NCBI GenBank assembly: GCA_036365515.1
Contig: CM070873.1
Span: 27,882,085-27,946,084 of the forward strand
DNA length: 64,000 nucleotides
Origin: Torymus aiolomorphi
Taxonomy: Eukaryota; Arthropoda; Insecta; Hymenoptera; Torymidae
Direction: 5' to 3'
The translations under genes and the position numbers were made by a program. Under the pieces are notes generated by a model, which saw only the letters and a list, made by a program, of their open reading frames with translations, made no database searches and had not been told where the DNA came from. Within the stretch, counting starts at the first letter, position 1. Each line of letters begins with the position of its first letter. Below are positions 44,067-61,098 of the stretch, piece after piece.

Positions 44067-44207
44067 TTAAAATATTTCATCGTGAAAATCTTCTCCGCTC
44101 GAAGAGTCTCGACGCTCGCTTCCTCTACGTTGGCGATCATCAAATTCGGAAGCCAATCGAGCCAATTGTGTAGTTGCGCGAAGCTCTTCCCATTCTGCGC
44201 AATCGAC
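44067..44207 (-). CDS. Terminal coding exon, unidentified gene
   Basis: On the minus strand an acceptor (AATTTCATTCGCAG, just above 44207) leads into a 46-codon open frame with charged, natural-looking composition: CAEWEELRATTQLARLASEF, then an Arg/Ser/Asp/Glu-rich tail SSSGEDFHDEIF, ending TAA at 44067-44069. The base composition is distinctly GC-richer than the AT-rich flanks and stops abruptly at the splice site and at the stop, as an exon should. The first part is probably helical and the end is an acidic disordered tail. No family is recognised and no partner exon was found upstream within the window. Other frames across the same bases are open but less natural. Confidence 0.42.
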   Translation of the reverse strand, partial: VDCAEWEELRATTQLARLASEFDDRQRRGSERRDSSSGEDFHDEIF

Positions 44208-46150
44208 CTGCGAATGAAATTTATGCTGAAAAATGTGGTAACACACAAACTGTCGAACAACAAAATGATTCGGCGATTATCGTATTGTAATATGGATTAA
44301 ATTGTTAATCGGAATAAAATGATAAATGAGACAGTAACGAAGTATATTTTCATTAATTCAGTCGTAATTCGTTTGACTTTGCATTGGAGATTAAGTGAAT
44401 CATGTAGGGATTTCAATTTCATCATATTTATTTACAGTTGGCGTAAAAATATTATTTGCTTGCAAAATTATTGATTTTATTAATATTTACGTTTCGAGAA
44501 CTTCGCTAATGTCTCATTGATTACAGTTAATAATACAGTTCTAACTAAATTGATAGTAAACGTATTAATGTTCTTTATTTTATAGAAGTCAGGATGAAGA
44601 TTTTTTAATACAACTAGTTTTTACAGGTATAGTTAATATATTAATTACAGAATACATGTTTTCACAATACTAATTAACCAAACAAGTATAATACTGTATA
44701 CAATAAAATTATCTACATTTTATGTATATTGCATAAACTAATAGTTAAAATAAGTTATTTACAAGATGGAATATTATCTAATAGGATGAAAATTCAATAC
44801 TTAATAACACTAAACTGTACCTTACAATTGCATAGATTTATACCTTTCAATACCTGAACCTTTACTTGAAGTATCTAGTGATATAAAATATCATTTATTA
44901 TTAAACACGTGTCTATTCAATAATTACTACTAATTTGTTCCTCATTACTAATCTGATCAGTCATCTCTTTTATCTTACAACTAGGCAACATTTATTATAG
45001 CTAAACAAATTTTTAATTAAAATTCAACTAACGCAACTATTACCTATTACTCTCCAAAATGAGCTAAATATACTGGCGTTGCGTTTAGCATAATATCACA
45101 CTAAACAAAAAATTGATTATTTTTTGGTTTGTAACGGATGACGAGCTATTATCTGCGTTTGCATGCGGAAATTACAGGCGCGCCGTGTATTCGATACTGA
45201 CGTGCGTCGACGCTGCCTCGAGGTAACAAGCGAAAGGGGCGCAGTGTTTGCTTTTCGAGGGTTTTTTCTTTTTCTTTTCGATGTACTTGTTGCTTGTCGA
45301 GTTTTTACAGTAGGATCGCGTAAATACCGTTAGTTTATAAAATGGAATGTTTTGTTAAGTTTGAAAGGTTTGAGCACGCAGGTATATCTAATGAGAGAAA
45401 GTACATTTCCATTGAAGTTGCTATGGAATGGAAGCTCGATTTTGATTGACTTTTAGAATTATTTGATTGCTGGTAGTTATTGTTTTAGACGATTCCTTTA
45501 TTCTTTTTATTTAAATATTTTATCGAAATTTAAACTGGACAAATAAGATTTTTTCGTAGAATTTTGAACGTATGAAATGGACAATGGAAGCTATAAAGTC
45601 AATAGAATAAATGTTTTATTCATCAGTTGTAACGAAACGTTTTTCTGTCTGTTACTCAATAAAGTAATACATCCAATGTATTAACGGTATATTTACATCC
45701 ATTGTAATCTAACTTCAATCGAAAAAGAGTTCAACTATGTATACTGGATCACTTAACAAAATGTTTATTTCCCTCTCAATTTGATTACTCTTACTCATTG
45801 TCACAACATAGGAGAGTATTACTGACCGACTTTTAAGAGATAAAAAGTTTCAGAGGTAAGTCGAATGTACACTGGAAAGCTTCTCATGAATTGGAGGGTG
45901 GCAAGGCTACCTTACCACCCATCCTTACCAATTTCTGGGTGAACTAATTCTACACCAAGTATCCACTTGTAACAACCCTCACCCTTTGCCCTCTATTAAA
46001 CCACACTCCAGCAACTTCACCGAAACACATTCACCTTATGCACACACGTCGCATTATCCCCACGAATGAAACTTGGCGGTTACTGCTTGGCACCAGTGTA
46101 TTGCTCCAATCAGCCGTCGCCTTTTCGCGCAATGCACTCGCATGTGTATA

Positions 46151-46192
<42 letters not shown>

Positions 46193-48193
46193 TGTCTCAA
46201 AGCCGATTCGACATTAGCTCCTTGCAAGATTGCAGAGGCGCGCGGATTATAACGGCGGCGGTGGTGTAGATGCGTTATTCGCGCTGCGCAGGTAATCCCC
46301 TGTCGTGGAGTATTGATGCCGAGTTCACGCGTGTGTGTGTGTGTGTGTGTGTGTTTGGTGAATTGGGGCGAAGATCGTTAGGCGAAATGTTAAAGTTGCT
46401 TGATTAGATGTATTATAATTGGGAATAATTTATTGCTGTTTGTATGAATGGTGTATGCAGAGGGAGCTTGGTAGAGCTGTGTATACGATGAATAATTTGA
46501 GAATTCATTTTCGTTGTTGTGGAATTAATTGAGTTAAGGTGAAAAGAGAAAGATGTTGTTTATAGCGTTAAATACTTATTTGGAGTCTATTTGGAATTTA
46601 ATTAAAAATTTGAGAAGAATCAAGTGTTTTTTTGAAAAAGTGGTGAGTTTTATGTAAATAAAATGGAATTTTAAAAACTGTGCTCCCATTTAAAACTTCC
46701 AAGTACGTAGATTAATGTGCTGCACTGTAAAAAGTATCTATGTAAAATTACTAATGCCAGACTAGGTAATAATCCGACCTACACTCAAACTAGTTTTCGA
46801 TGTAAAATTACAATTGACTAGTATCCATATGAAAGCTAAAAAAAGGCTAGAAATGGAAATATAATTTGGGAGCAAAGTATCAAAATTGGAGTATATTTTA
46901 TGCGATGAGCTTACTCGAATCGTTACTTTTCTGTGGAATAACGGCTACGCACCATTCGTGAGAACGGGAGGAGAGGACTACAGCTAAGTTTTCCATAAAA
47001 ATTAAGGTCGTTTGCAATTTTACAATAAAATATTAAAATTACTACTTTGGTATAATATTTCTTTACCCATCAAGCCCCAAATGTCGTCAATTTTCACTAA
47101 ATATTAATCCATTTTTTTTTCATATGAAAAAAATGTATTAAAAAAAAAATTCAGAAACATGATATCCGACGTAAAATTGTATACTCTTTCAAAATATGGT
47201 ATCAGAATTTGTCTAACATTAATGCTTAAAAAGTTGTACACAATTTTTTCGACTAAGAAAATATTTTTGAACTAAAATTTTTATATGAAACCGGTAATAT
47301 ACACATCCTTTTATAAATAAAAACGTGTTTTCCAGTCATAAACTTAAAGATAGGTGGGGTCCGGAATAAAAAATTCAACATAGCGGTCCCCAAACCGGCG
47401 TCCGAAATAAAAAATTTTTTTGATAAACTTCAGGACGCTGATCTTAAAAAGTATGAGCTATTTCAAAAAATGCTAAGAGTAAAAAGTTCTTAGAATTTAT
47501 CGAGAAATACACTGAAATTTTTTCAGATTTTTTTGGTGACATTTTGAAAAATTTGTTATTTAAATTTTTTGAAAATTTTAAAAAATCCACGAAAATTTCT
47601 GAAAAAATTCTAGCATATTTCTTTGATAAATTTTAAGCATTTTTTGCTCTTTGCAATTTTTCCCAAAAGTTGATAGTTCTCGAAGGAAAAAATCCTAAAC
47701 TTTCTAAATAATGTATTCTAGAAATGTATATAAAAATCCTGAATGTATGTATATTCATTATGAAAAAAAAAGAATTTTCGTAAATTCCGTTAGCCATTGA
47801 TCAATATCACCGTTGTCCAATCCTAACCGCGTGGAGGTGGAATTATAAGGATTTTGTTATTTTTGTTTTTTATTTTTTTATTTTTTTTTTTGTTTTTTTA
47901 TTTTTTTAATTTTTTTTTCTTTCAATTTTTTACTAACTGTGCTGAGCATAAGTTGGATTATTATTCAGTTTCGATTATTATCCAAATTGACCTGCGGGAT
48001 GTATATTTACCTATAATGGAAATTAAATTTAATGTTATCTAGAGAGACTGCTATATTGGTCCAGTTATTTTACCATCCGCTATTAACTTTGAACTCGGAC
48101 TTTTTACAGTGTGCTTTATTCCTTTGTATTTTAAGCAATAATATATATTTCAAAAGTATTCTTATGAATCCTTTACATAAAATGTATAAATAT
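44208..48193. other. Intergenic or intronic, mostly featureless
   Basis: AT-rich. Contains an isolated GC-rich 45-base segment at 45178-45222 with an AG before and GTAACA after (in-frame ARRVFDTDVRRRCLE), too short to call. (GA)n lies at 46155-46190 and (GT)n at 46331-46354. No gene recognised. Confidence 0.4.
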
Positions 48194-48361
48194 GCGGAGA
48201 AAAATTTTGTAGTAAAAATTACTATTTTTTAATAGTAGACGTGGAACAGATTCAAATAATATAAATTTTCACTACAATTTATAGTAATTTTCATGAAAAT
48301 ATGAGTCTGTCCTACGATTAATATCGAAAATAATAATTGTTCCTTATAAAATTTTTCTTCA
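48194..48361. mobile_element. MITE with GTAGTAAAAATTACT core
   Basis: GCGGAGAAAAATTTTGTAGT ... AAAATTTTTCTTC; related to the element at 61099-61418 (both have TAGTAAAAATTACT near the left end and a CACTACAAT(T/A)TATAGTAA block). Confidence 0.55.
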
Positions 48362-52320
<3,959 letters not shown>

Positions 52321-52504
52321 AAAAGATAGATACTGATTTGTTTGCAATACAATACATACAAATAAAATTTTGCAAGTTAAATAAACTAACCATGAAGTTA
52401 GTTTATTTAACTTGCAAAATTTCATTTGTATGTATTGTACTGCAAACAAATTAGTATCTATCTTTTCAATAGGGCAAAGCAGAATTCATATTCTGCTTTG
52501 CCCT
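52321..52504. repeat. Two adjoining hairpins
   Basis: First (52321-52466): AAAAGATAGATACTGATTTG ... CAAATTAGTATCTATCTTTT, arms about 68 bases with a 6-base loop. Second (52471-52504): AGGGCAAAGCAGAATTC and its perfect complement, no loop. Confidence 0.85.
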
Positions 52505-52656
52505 ATTCTATTTTGTCCTATAATAGTATATTATGCACCAAGGGAATAAAGTGGGCTGTGTGCTCCCTGCGTGAGAGTTGTCGCCTGAGCGAAGCGAGGG
52601 CGACAAACGCGCAGGTTCGCACAACTCACTGTATTCACGAGTGCAATATACGACTT

Positions 52657-52894
52657 TTTAACACAACTATCATAAAGTTCGTACTCGTTTCCCGCTGAAA
52701 AGGGAAAAAATGCTACATATTGATTCCCTAACCTCACTCTCGTTTCCAGCGTAACGCACTGTTTGTGCCCGAGCCGAAGGCGAGGGCACATGTGCGTGGC
52801 GCTGGGGACTAGAGTGGGGGTAGGGAATGAACGTAGCTCTTTTTTCCCACTTCGGCGGGAATAAAGTACGAACTTTATGATGGGGTGTGTTAAA
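52657..52894. repeat. Hairpin, about 238 bases
   Basis: TTTTAACACAACTATCATAA ... TTATGATGGGGTGTGTTAAAA, with inner CATAAAGTTCGTAC / GTACGAACTTTATG blocks and a GC-rich centre. Confidence 0.78.
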
Positions 52895-53516
52895 AAAATA
52901 CTTCTAAATAAAGTTATTTGAAAGTAGAATTACTTGATATGTTATACGTATGATCCACTTAATAGAAGACAAATATAAAACCGACTTTTTACTTTCACAG
53001 AAATGCAATAAAAAGCAAATAAATGGAATTTTCTCGATAACACTTTTATTCGAGAATTCTAATAATACTTGTATTTGGTAATCGTGGTACTCTTTTAATT
53101 TTATACGCAGTACCAACTTGTGAACTATATTTGAACTATAATTATAGAATTAGTTTTTCAACCAAAAAATTGATTTTATTAAAATAAAATTTGGCTTTTT
53201 ACCTACTCCCACTTTATTCTTCTCAACGACAAAAATCATCCAACAATCTCACCATGTTTTTATCTTTAAAAAAAATCCATCCACCCCGTTCACCTAAATC
53301 GAAAACCATAATCTGAAAATCTCAACCCTACATCCACGCACGCGTTTAACGACCCGTTCATGCACCAGAAAAAAGGGATACAAACTGTCCTGACCGCTGC
53401 GCACGTCTTCGATCGGCGTTCCGTTAATCGGCGATTTTTCAAAAAGCCGCGGGGAGCTTTACGATCGCGGCGACGCCGTAAAAACGTCGCGCCTCGTTGT
53501 TTTTTACGATGTACGC

Positions 53517-53549
<33 letters not shown>

Positions 53550-53870
53550 CACGCGACGATTTACACGTCAAAGTGCGCGAGCCTCGCTTTTCGCGCGTCG
53601 AAATAACGCTCGTAAATCGTAAGGCGCGACGAATTCGCCGTTGGATTTTTTGTTTTCAATGGTATAGTGGGTGGAAGAGCGCGTAGCGAATGTAGAAACG
53701 GGGTGCGATGATCAATTGTCATCGACGGTTATCGATGACGCGCGGGTTGCGATTTCTTTTGTTTGTTTTCTTTTAGCGTAATGCGGTGAGACTACTGTTC
53801 TTGTAGTTGTAGATAAATCTACTATGCATCTACTTCATAGCATTATATGCGATTTTTTTAAAGCTGCACT
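52895..53870. other. No gene recognised
   Basis: AT-rich up to 53330, then a CG-rich stretch (53340-53760) containing a (GA)n run at 53518-53549 and many CGCG/TCGCG motifs. Frames across it are not convincing. Confidence 0.45.
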
Positions 53871-54240
53871 GAGAAAAATGCGTTATGCATAGTAAAACTG
53901 AGTATTATTGCCTTAACTATATTTTTTTGTAAAATGAACTGTAATATGTTAATAATAAATATATTTACATAATTCAAACGACTATGAAGTATAGTAACTC
54001 AATTATTGTACATTTAACTAAATTTTTAGTAAACTTTACTATATTTATTTAGTATAGTATATTTCCTTTCAAATTTCTTTGACAAATTTTACTATATAAT
54101 ATAGTACCCAATAACATATTTATAGCTATATCTTCATCATAACTTTGTTGTTTGTATCACTATAAAATATAGTTGTAGCCAAATACCACTATATTTTATA
54201 GTACTTTTATGTGAAAATATACTATATTTTCAATATAGAA
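53871..54240. repeat. Diverged MITE of the CACTGAGA family
   Basis: Begins CACTGAGAAAAATGCG and contains many (A)CTATATTTTATAGTA(C) motifs as in the copies at 26898 and 60254; the right end is not clear. Confidence 0.45.
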
Positions 54241-55094
54241 CAAAAGAACGTTTATCCTTCCAACATGTTTCTATTCGGCTTGAAAAAAGTTGAACTTAAA
54301 AAAAACTATTACAGTTAGTGAATTAAACGTGAATGTAAACACGAATATATGAACTACACGAACGTGAATGTAAACACGAATATGAGAAGTTCTAGTGAAG
54401 AACTCGCGATTGCTCCACAAAAACAACAGCCATAATACCTGTGTACTTTCAACTCAATAACGCGTATTTAGAAAATCTATGAACCGAACATTTGATGGAC
54501 GTTGCCCTGCGTGAAAGAGAAGTCATCACTTCAAATTTCGGACTCAAATTTCTGTTTTACCTGCTCTCTTGCTGTGCGCTGGTATTTTTGTATGCGGTCG
54601 TATTTTTCTCTGATGAAAGTGCGTACATGCGCCATAGAAAAGTCGAAAAGTTTGCTTTCAAAACACGATACGCTGACTTTTGTTATGCGTTTCCAGCCCA
54701 TTGGTAAAGTACTTTAGTTGAATGGAATATGTTTTCTTTTGAAGATTAATTTAACTACTATATTTTTAATTTGCTTAAGAAAATTAAACAGAATGTAAAT
54801 CAAATACTTTTTTTAAAGTACTCGAAATTTTTTTCAGCATTTAAAATATAGAAGTTCTGGATTAAATTGTTACAGAAAATAAGAATGACTATATGTTTAT
54901 ATTTTTTCAAGCTATTAAGCCTTGAAGCTCTTTCTTTTATTTGAGAATAAAATGAATACACTTTACAAATACATGAGGTTGTAACTGTATTGCTTTGTAC
55001 CATTTACTGAATTACTATTATTAATTATAACTATTATTATAAGTCACAGTTACGCATGAAAATCTTGGATGGGTATAAAATAAAATTATAAAAG
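54241..55094. other. No gene recognised
   Basis: Two near-copies of GAACGTGAATGTAAACACGAAT at about 54328-54380. Two plus-strand frames near 54492-54717 share bases with each other and show no family features. Confidence 0.4.
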
Positions 55095-57584
55095 AAGAAA
55101 CAAAATTAAAATAATTTATTGAATGATTTTAATATATTTGTGTAACTTCGACGAAATCATACATACAGTGAAACTTAATATTTTACATTAAAGCTTTGGT
55201 TGGTTAGTTCTATAATTTTTTGCAAGGTTATACTATATGAATATAGGCCATATCTAAACTATTTTTCTCGTTCGTTTTGTGTAATATGTGTGGGACGTTG
55301 TGTGTATATATTATGCGCGAGGAAAAAAAAAATTGTCTGCGTTGTGTGGAAAATAAAAGAAAAAGTAATCAATAAAATAATCTACACGACATGGACAACG
55401 TACGTTTATTCTGCGACAAAAAAACTGTTATAAAATGTTCATCTCCGTTTATAATCGGATATTTTCATAATCGCAATCTTCACGCAATTGTAAAGTATCT
55501 AGACAATTTTATTCGCTTGGGGTGATAGTAATAATTCATAGGTGATAATAATAGCTATTATAATTATAATAAAAATAATAATAATATAACATATTACAGA
55601 TAATCTGACTTATATAAAATCAAGAACGCAAGTTACAAGCATGCACTTATAATAAGTATACGTATAGATTAAAATTAATAGTATGTACTAATATTAGTAA
55701 TGGCGATTTTTTTTACAATAATAATAAAATTTTATTACCTCCGACTTTACATTCAGAAATAAACGCCAAAATAAAAGACATAGCCCTTTTTTCCTCTATC
55801 AAACTAATTTTATCATTTCTTTGTGCACATATAGCTTTACGTTGAGCAGAGTAGCGTGTGTGTATATATATAATAATTATCTCTCATTGATATATTTGTT
55901 TCTATTTCTTTTTTGTTCTTTTTTCTCGTTTGACCTTTTTCTGAATGTAAATTCCAAACACGTGCAAAATGTACAGATATATTAAATCGTATAATAATGA
56001 AATTAAGAATAAAAAATAATCTTATTATCCTCGTCTCTATTAAAAAGAGTGCGGCGTACAATTTATATCAACGTGTGTGTGTGGCGTATCGTTAAAGTTC
56101 TCTTATCAGCTTCTTTCGTTACACAAGTTCTTTTTTTTTTTGTTTTATATGTATATATATTTATATATATACGCATTAAAAAGACAACAGCTCTGCCTGG
56201 CGATCGACGAAAAAATAGACGACGTACATCACACGGACAGGTAAAAAGGACACAGGCGACGACACGTAAACGTGAACGTATATATAATAAACGTAATACA
56301 CTGAAGAGACAGGTCAAGAGTGTGTGAGAGAGAAAAAAAATTTCGCAACGGAGACAAGGACGGACGACAACGTAGTAACTCTTTATTTCACATGTGAGTG
56401 CAGCACATTGCAATGACGTTCAATTTTGTTCATCTTTTTTTGGCAGTTCGTGTGTATATATGTGTGTGTATACAACAGACGTTTTTCGCAGGTTCTCTTT
56501 TGCTTGGACATAAACAAACACGTGCGGCGTTATAGGCTTGTTACACATACTTGGCTCTTCTTCTTGACACAGTTTTGGAGGTTCCGATCGGGTCTTTTGA
56601 GTGTATGTGTGTGAACAAGACACAAGAGAAATGTCCTCGGCGTAAAACATTCTTCCAAAGTTTTGGAGATTTGTGCAGACATACTGTCGTTACTCTGTCG
56701 CTTGGTAAGTGTGCGTGTCTGTGTCTAAGTGTGTATGTATGTTTGTGTACGAATGTGTCAGAGCTGGGTCGTTAAAGAATTTCGCTTCAGAACGTTAAAA
56801 ATCTCTCGACATAAGCGTCAAAATTAAAAAAATAAAGCACCTTAAAATTAATTGCACCTCGAGACGCGCGATTGCGTCTCTTTCCCGTACATTTAATACA
56901 TTAAACTCAGCACGAAGACGATAATAAAAACGAGGTAAAATCTTGACAACACGTTAACTTCACAATTGCCTCGGGGGGAAAAATTCACTGGTTTAAAAGA
57001 GAGAACAAAAAATCGAAACATTTATGAAAACAACCGGATTAAAAATCGGCCAAGCACGCGGATCGTTACACACGTACTCGCGCGCTCATGTATACACGTG
57101 CAATCACGGTATATCGTAATCAAGCGTAATCCCGGCCAAACATATACCCATGCCCGCGACACACACTCAGAGCGCGGCCCAGCCCTGATTGGACCCAGCT
57201 TTGACACACTGCCGCAAAGCTATCTCTGTGTATGTGCTTGCTCGAAAGCGCGTGTATGTGTGCCATCGTCTTAATCCGGCCGATCGATCCGCCTCACAAT
57301 CGCTAAATTGCATAATAACGGTAGCGGTGTGTGTATATAACATATATAGTATATCGTATCATCTTCATTTGCTTTTTTGTTTCGCTGCGGAGGTGTCTAT
57401 GTGTGTATGTGTGTGTGCCTCTCTATATATTTGCGTGTGTGAGTGGATGGATTGTGTCGTGAGTGGATGTTTGTTTGTGTGCTAGAGTTGAGTTATATAT
57501 ATACAGCGGTGCAGGAGTGTCTAGAGTAAAAGAAGTAGTATACTCGTGCGGCACGATATACCTAGGCGAGACACAGGCCACAGT
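55095..57584 (-). other. Probable long 3'UTR of a minus-strand gene
   Basis: This 2.5-kb stretch lacks the foldback repeats that fill the rest of the window, has scattered short GT/CA runs, and lies immediately after the minus-strand stop at 57585-57587. A minus-strand AATAAA (plus TTTATT at 55115-55120) marks a plausible end. Long 3'UTRs of this kind are common in insect neural and developmental genes. Inferred from context only. Confidence 0.3.
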
Positions 57585-57635
57585 TTAGAATTTGCGCGCA
57601 TTAGGATGTCGCCACCCCGAGCCGGGACTGCCGTA
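57585..57635 (-). CDS. Short terminal coding exon candidate
   Basis: On the minus strand GATCTGTTGCAG is followed by 16 codons (YGSPGSGWRHPNARKF) and TAA. The preceding CTGACCTTGCCTTCTC could serve as branch point and pyrimidine tract. The block is an island of GC-rich sequence. The opposite strand also has a coding-like frame over the same bases (ATG at 57606, MSPPRAGTAVLQQIHPRR, then AAG|GTCAGT), so the strand is not certain; the long clean sequence on the downstream minus side favours minus. No family recognised. Confidence 0.28.
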   Translation of the reverse strand, partial: YGSPGSGWRHPNARKF

Positions 57636-57666
57636 CTGCAACAGATCCACCCGAGAAGGCAAGGTC

Positions 57667-58088
57667 AGTCGATTTATGCATTACACGTATTGAGGCTTAT
57701 TATAAAGTTAATTGTTCTTTCATTGACATATCATTATTATTATTTTGTTTTTTCTGGTTTTAAGAGAATTCAGGATCCGCATTGTTTGCTAAAAAATCTG
57801 TATTATATAAAAATCATGCTTTTTCCAATGGTTGTACGAGCAGATCCTCAATTCTCTTGTCATGCATTGGGATGCTTTACAAAAAATCATTGACAACATT
57901 TCAGTAAAGCGAGTATGCAAGGACACTTTATACTCCGTAGGCGTGGCGTCTCAAGCTCTTCTTAATTATTTGCAATTTCGATACACTAACAACGTCAAAT
58001 CCGAATAAAAACCACCCAAAGAATATCAAAACACTCGACCGAGCTAATTGCGAAAAGCGAAAATTATTATATTTACCGACATACTTAA
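57667..58088. other. No gene recognised
   Basis: AT-rich; nothing notable. Confidence 0.5.
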
Positions 58089-58825
58089 GGGGGGGGGTAT
58101 GGTTAACTCGTAAAAAAATGGGTCATTTTTAGTGATTTTTATATTCGCTCCAGTAAATGAAAATTTATTTTAATAAAAAGTATACGATTCAGTAACTATT
58201 GTACAATATTCTGTGAAATTTTCATTGAAAAATATTAAAAATTAAGCCGTTGGCAGCAATTCTGCGGAGTTGCCTTGACAAAATGTTGTTTTGCGGTGGA
58301 CAGCATATCTCAGCACTGGATCGTCTGAAATTAAAAATTGAAACAGATATCGTTAGATAAGCATATTCTCGAGGTAACAACGAGAGCTTTTTTTTTAATT
58401 ATTAACAATTTTACAGTAACAAATATGTCAATTTTTTTTAGCAAAAATCGGTGTTTTTATGTCAAAGTTTTGTTTTTATGTCACCAAAAATTGAAAAATC
58501 GAAAAAAAAAAATCCCTCTCGTTGTTACCTCGAGAATGAGCTTATCTAACGATATCTGTTTCAATTTTTAATTTCAGACGATCCAGTGCTGAGATATGCT
58601 GTCCACCGCAAAACAACATTTTGTCAAGGCACCTCCGCAGAATTGCTGCCAACGGCTTAATTTTTAATATTTTTCAATGAAAATTTCACAGAATATTGTA
58701 CAATAGTTACTGAATCGTATACTTTTTATTAAAATAAATTTTCATTTACTGGAGCGAATATAAAAATCATTAAAAATGACCCATTTTTTTTACGAATTAA
58801 CCATACCCCCCCCCCCCCCCCCCCC
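58089..58825. mobile_element. Poly(G)/poly(C)-ended inverted-repeat element
   Basis: Nine G then TATGGTTAACTCGTAAAAAA at the left; TTTTTTTTACGAATTAACCATA then 20 C at the right. The arms are about 330 bases and nearly identical (for example CCAGTAAATGAAAATTTATT, GCAGCAATTCTGCGGAG, TTGAAACAGATATCGTTAG). The loop is only about 70-90 bases. No gene; open frames inside are arm sequence. Confidence 0.85.
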
Positions 58826-60253
58826 AAGCTCTCGCGCATAATCTCCGGTACCAAAGTCAAGCCTTACCTCCAATTTCAATAAATCGCAGCCATATTAAAA
58901 ACATCCGCTCCCGCCCCCAGCCGCGCAACAAAGTTTTAATTAAAGGCACTGCTACCGGCTAGACCTGTCGTCGTTTAATTAAACGTTTTTCGTCATTAGA
59001 AAGCCGTTTAATAAAACTCCCGCGAGATATAGACAGATTAATACACCGATGCGCGCGTTCGCGAAATGAGACTTTTAATCGCGCACGCCGACGGAGAGTA
59101 GTTGCATGCGCCTTTGAATATCAGGGGGTGGGGCGGTGGGATAAAGAAACGCTGCTTGCGTCAAACACAAACACACGCAGCATGTACGGGGCTCTTGTTA
59201 AATTGGATTATCGCACACGCACAACACGCACAAGTGGTTTTGGATCGGATAATTCCGGGACGCGCCGGGGCGTAATAGCACTTCGGTTGATGAAATTATC
59301 GATTCTGTAAGGGGGCGGTACCTCGTTTTGACTCCCGTGTATGGTTGCCTCGAAGTAGCGCGGACAATAATTTAGATTAGTGGTTGTTTGGTAGTTAGCG
59401 AATTGGCTTTCGAGATTTTATAATATCGTACCGAGTAGGAGAGGAATCCGACGTTTTATTCGTTTGGGTATGTTGACATAAAGGCGATTGTGGTTAATGA
59501 AAAATATCAAATAATTATTTATTTGGAAAGTTACATATAGAAACGAAATTTGTATATATATATATAGCGATTAAAAAAAAGTTGCTAATAATGTAGCAAA
59601 ATCGAAAGTAAACTTGAACGTAGCACGCGACATTACATTGAGCGGTCCACGCCCTTTCCATGTCCCATGCCAATACACGTGTTATCAAAAAGAAAATATA
59701 TTCCGAAAGTCGCAAGCGCGAGCAAAATATCCAATTTAATCGATCACGGTGCTTTTTATCTCGCAGCATCTGAGTCGTATTCTTCTCCGAGAGCTAGAAA
59801 AAAAAGAAGAAAAAAAAATAAAGAAGCTCGTTCGTCCGAACGAGAGACACTTGCACGCCGCACGCGGCAAAATCATCGCGGACAAGTTCACGGCCGATAA
59901 AGTACATAAGCGTGTAGGTGTGGGACGACACAAAACTTTTCAGTGCGAGCGCATCGCGAAATGACCGGCGATCCGGCGAACGACCAATCGCGAAGGGCTT
60001 ACAGGACGGCCACGTATAATGGGCATGATTTTCGCGGCGAATGACGAGGAGCCGTGCGATTGGTCGTTCGCGAAAACCTGTAATTTTTATAGGATCAAAA
60101 GTGCAAAGTGTAAACAACATTGTTATCATCATATAACAGTAATGATTGTATATGTTAGGGTTAGTATTGGAAAAACTGCAGGCATCGTTATATTCACGCA
60201 AAAACTGGAAACACAGCGGCATCTGCAAAGCAAAAATCTGGTTAGTATATAAT
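58826..60253. other. No gene recognised
   Basis: 58930-59060 contains TTAATTAAA-rich, TAAT-rich sequence resembling homeodomain-type binding clusters. An imperfect palindrome GCGAACGACCAATCGCGAAG / GCGATTGGTCGTTCGCGAA lies at 59974-60075. No exon called. Confidence 0.4.
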
Positions 60254-60510
60254 ACACTCTGAGAGAAAAGTTTTGGAAAAATTATTAATAGTTTGGTAAA
60301 AATTACCATACTGTCTCGTAAAACCACCACAGACTGTAAACCCCCAAAAAATTATCATACTTTATAAGAAATTTTACCAGAAATCTACAAAAATTTACTA
60401 TACTCTATTGTAAAATTTACTGTAAAGTATGGTAATTTTTTGGATCTCTACAGTCTATGATTGCTTTACGAGACAGTATAGTAATTTTTCCAAAACTTTT
60501 CTCTCAGTGT
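60254..60510. mobile_element. CACTGAGAG-family MITE
   Basis: ACACTCTGAGAGAAAAGTTT ... AAACTTTTCTCTCAGTGT, with TTACCATACTGTCTCGTAAA / TTTACGAGACAGTATAGTAA inside. Same family as 26898-27042. Confidence 0.78.
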
Positions 60511-61098
60511 ACACATGTCCACTCGGAATGCTGTTAAAAACTCGCATGCGCAATAAGTTTTCTTCATACTCTGGTCCTTTAATCGATGATAATATATTGA
60601 GAATCCCACCAAAAATCACACGACCAAGGCACTGTCAACACAGTTACACTCTCGCCGGCCGATAAATCGATGTACCACCGCGGCGCCGCTACTCCTTTTT
60701 CTCCCCGCGGCCTCGTCGCGTCGGCGGCGGCGACGGCTTTTATGCGTATGAGCGTATAAAAAAAAGACGTGAGGGAGGTTTACGCGAAACGCTTCATAAG
60801 GCGCCGACGACTTGGGTTCTCTCCCTTAACGCGCCGGGTTTACGACGAAGGAATAAACGCTCGCGCAGTTACGCGAGACGCCAACGAGCCAGCTTGCAAG
60901 ATGTCGCGCGGCAGCTAAATAAGAGATTGACTGTGCTTTCGTTTTGCAAAACGTGGAATTTTTTGAAGAAGTCGTGAATTTTTGTTTAGGTTTTGAGTAA
61001 AATGATTAGCGTAACTTGTAATAAAAATTACTAGATTAAAACCAAATAAGCAGTTAGTAGAAGAAACTGAAATGGTGCTTTTAAACGATACAGTACAT
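60511..61098. other. No gene recognised
   Basis: 60655-60910 is CG-rich (GCGGCGCCGCTACTCC, GTCGGCGGCGGCGACGG) and could be a promoter-like island, but no start codon with a credible exon is seen. Confidence 0.4.

Noticed and set aside
56049..57485. Several open frames with CVCVC or THTHT strings
   Set aside because: Generated by short GT/CA runs in the probable untranslated region.
59794..60330. 178-codon minus-strand open frame
   Set aside because: Runs through the CACTGAGAG MITE end and a poly-A/T tract giving a Phe run; unlikely to be coding.
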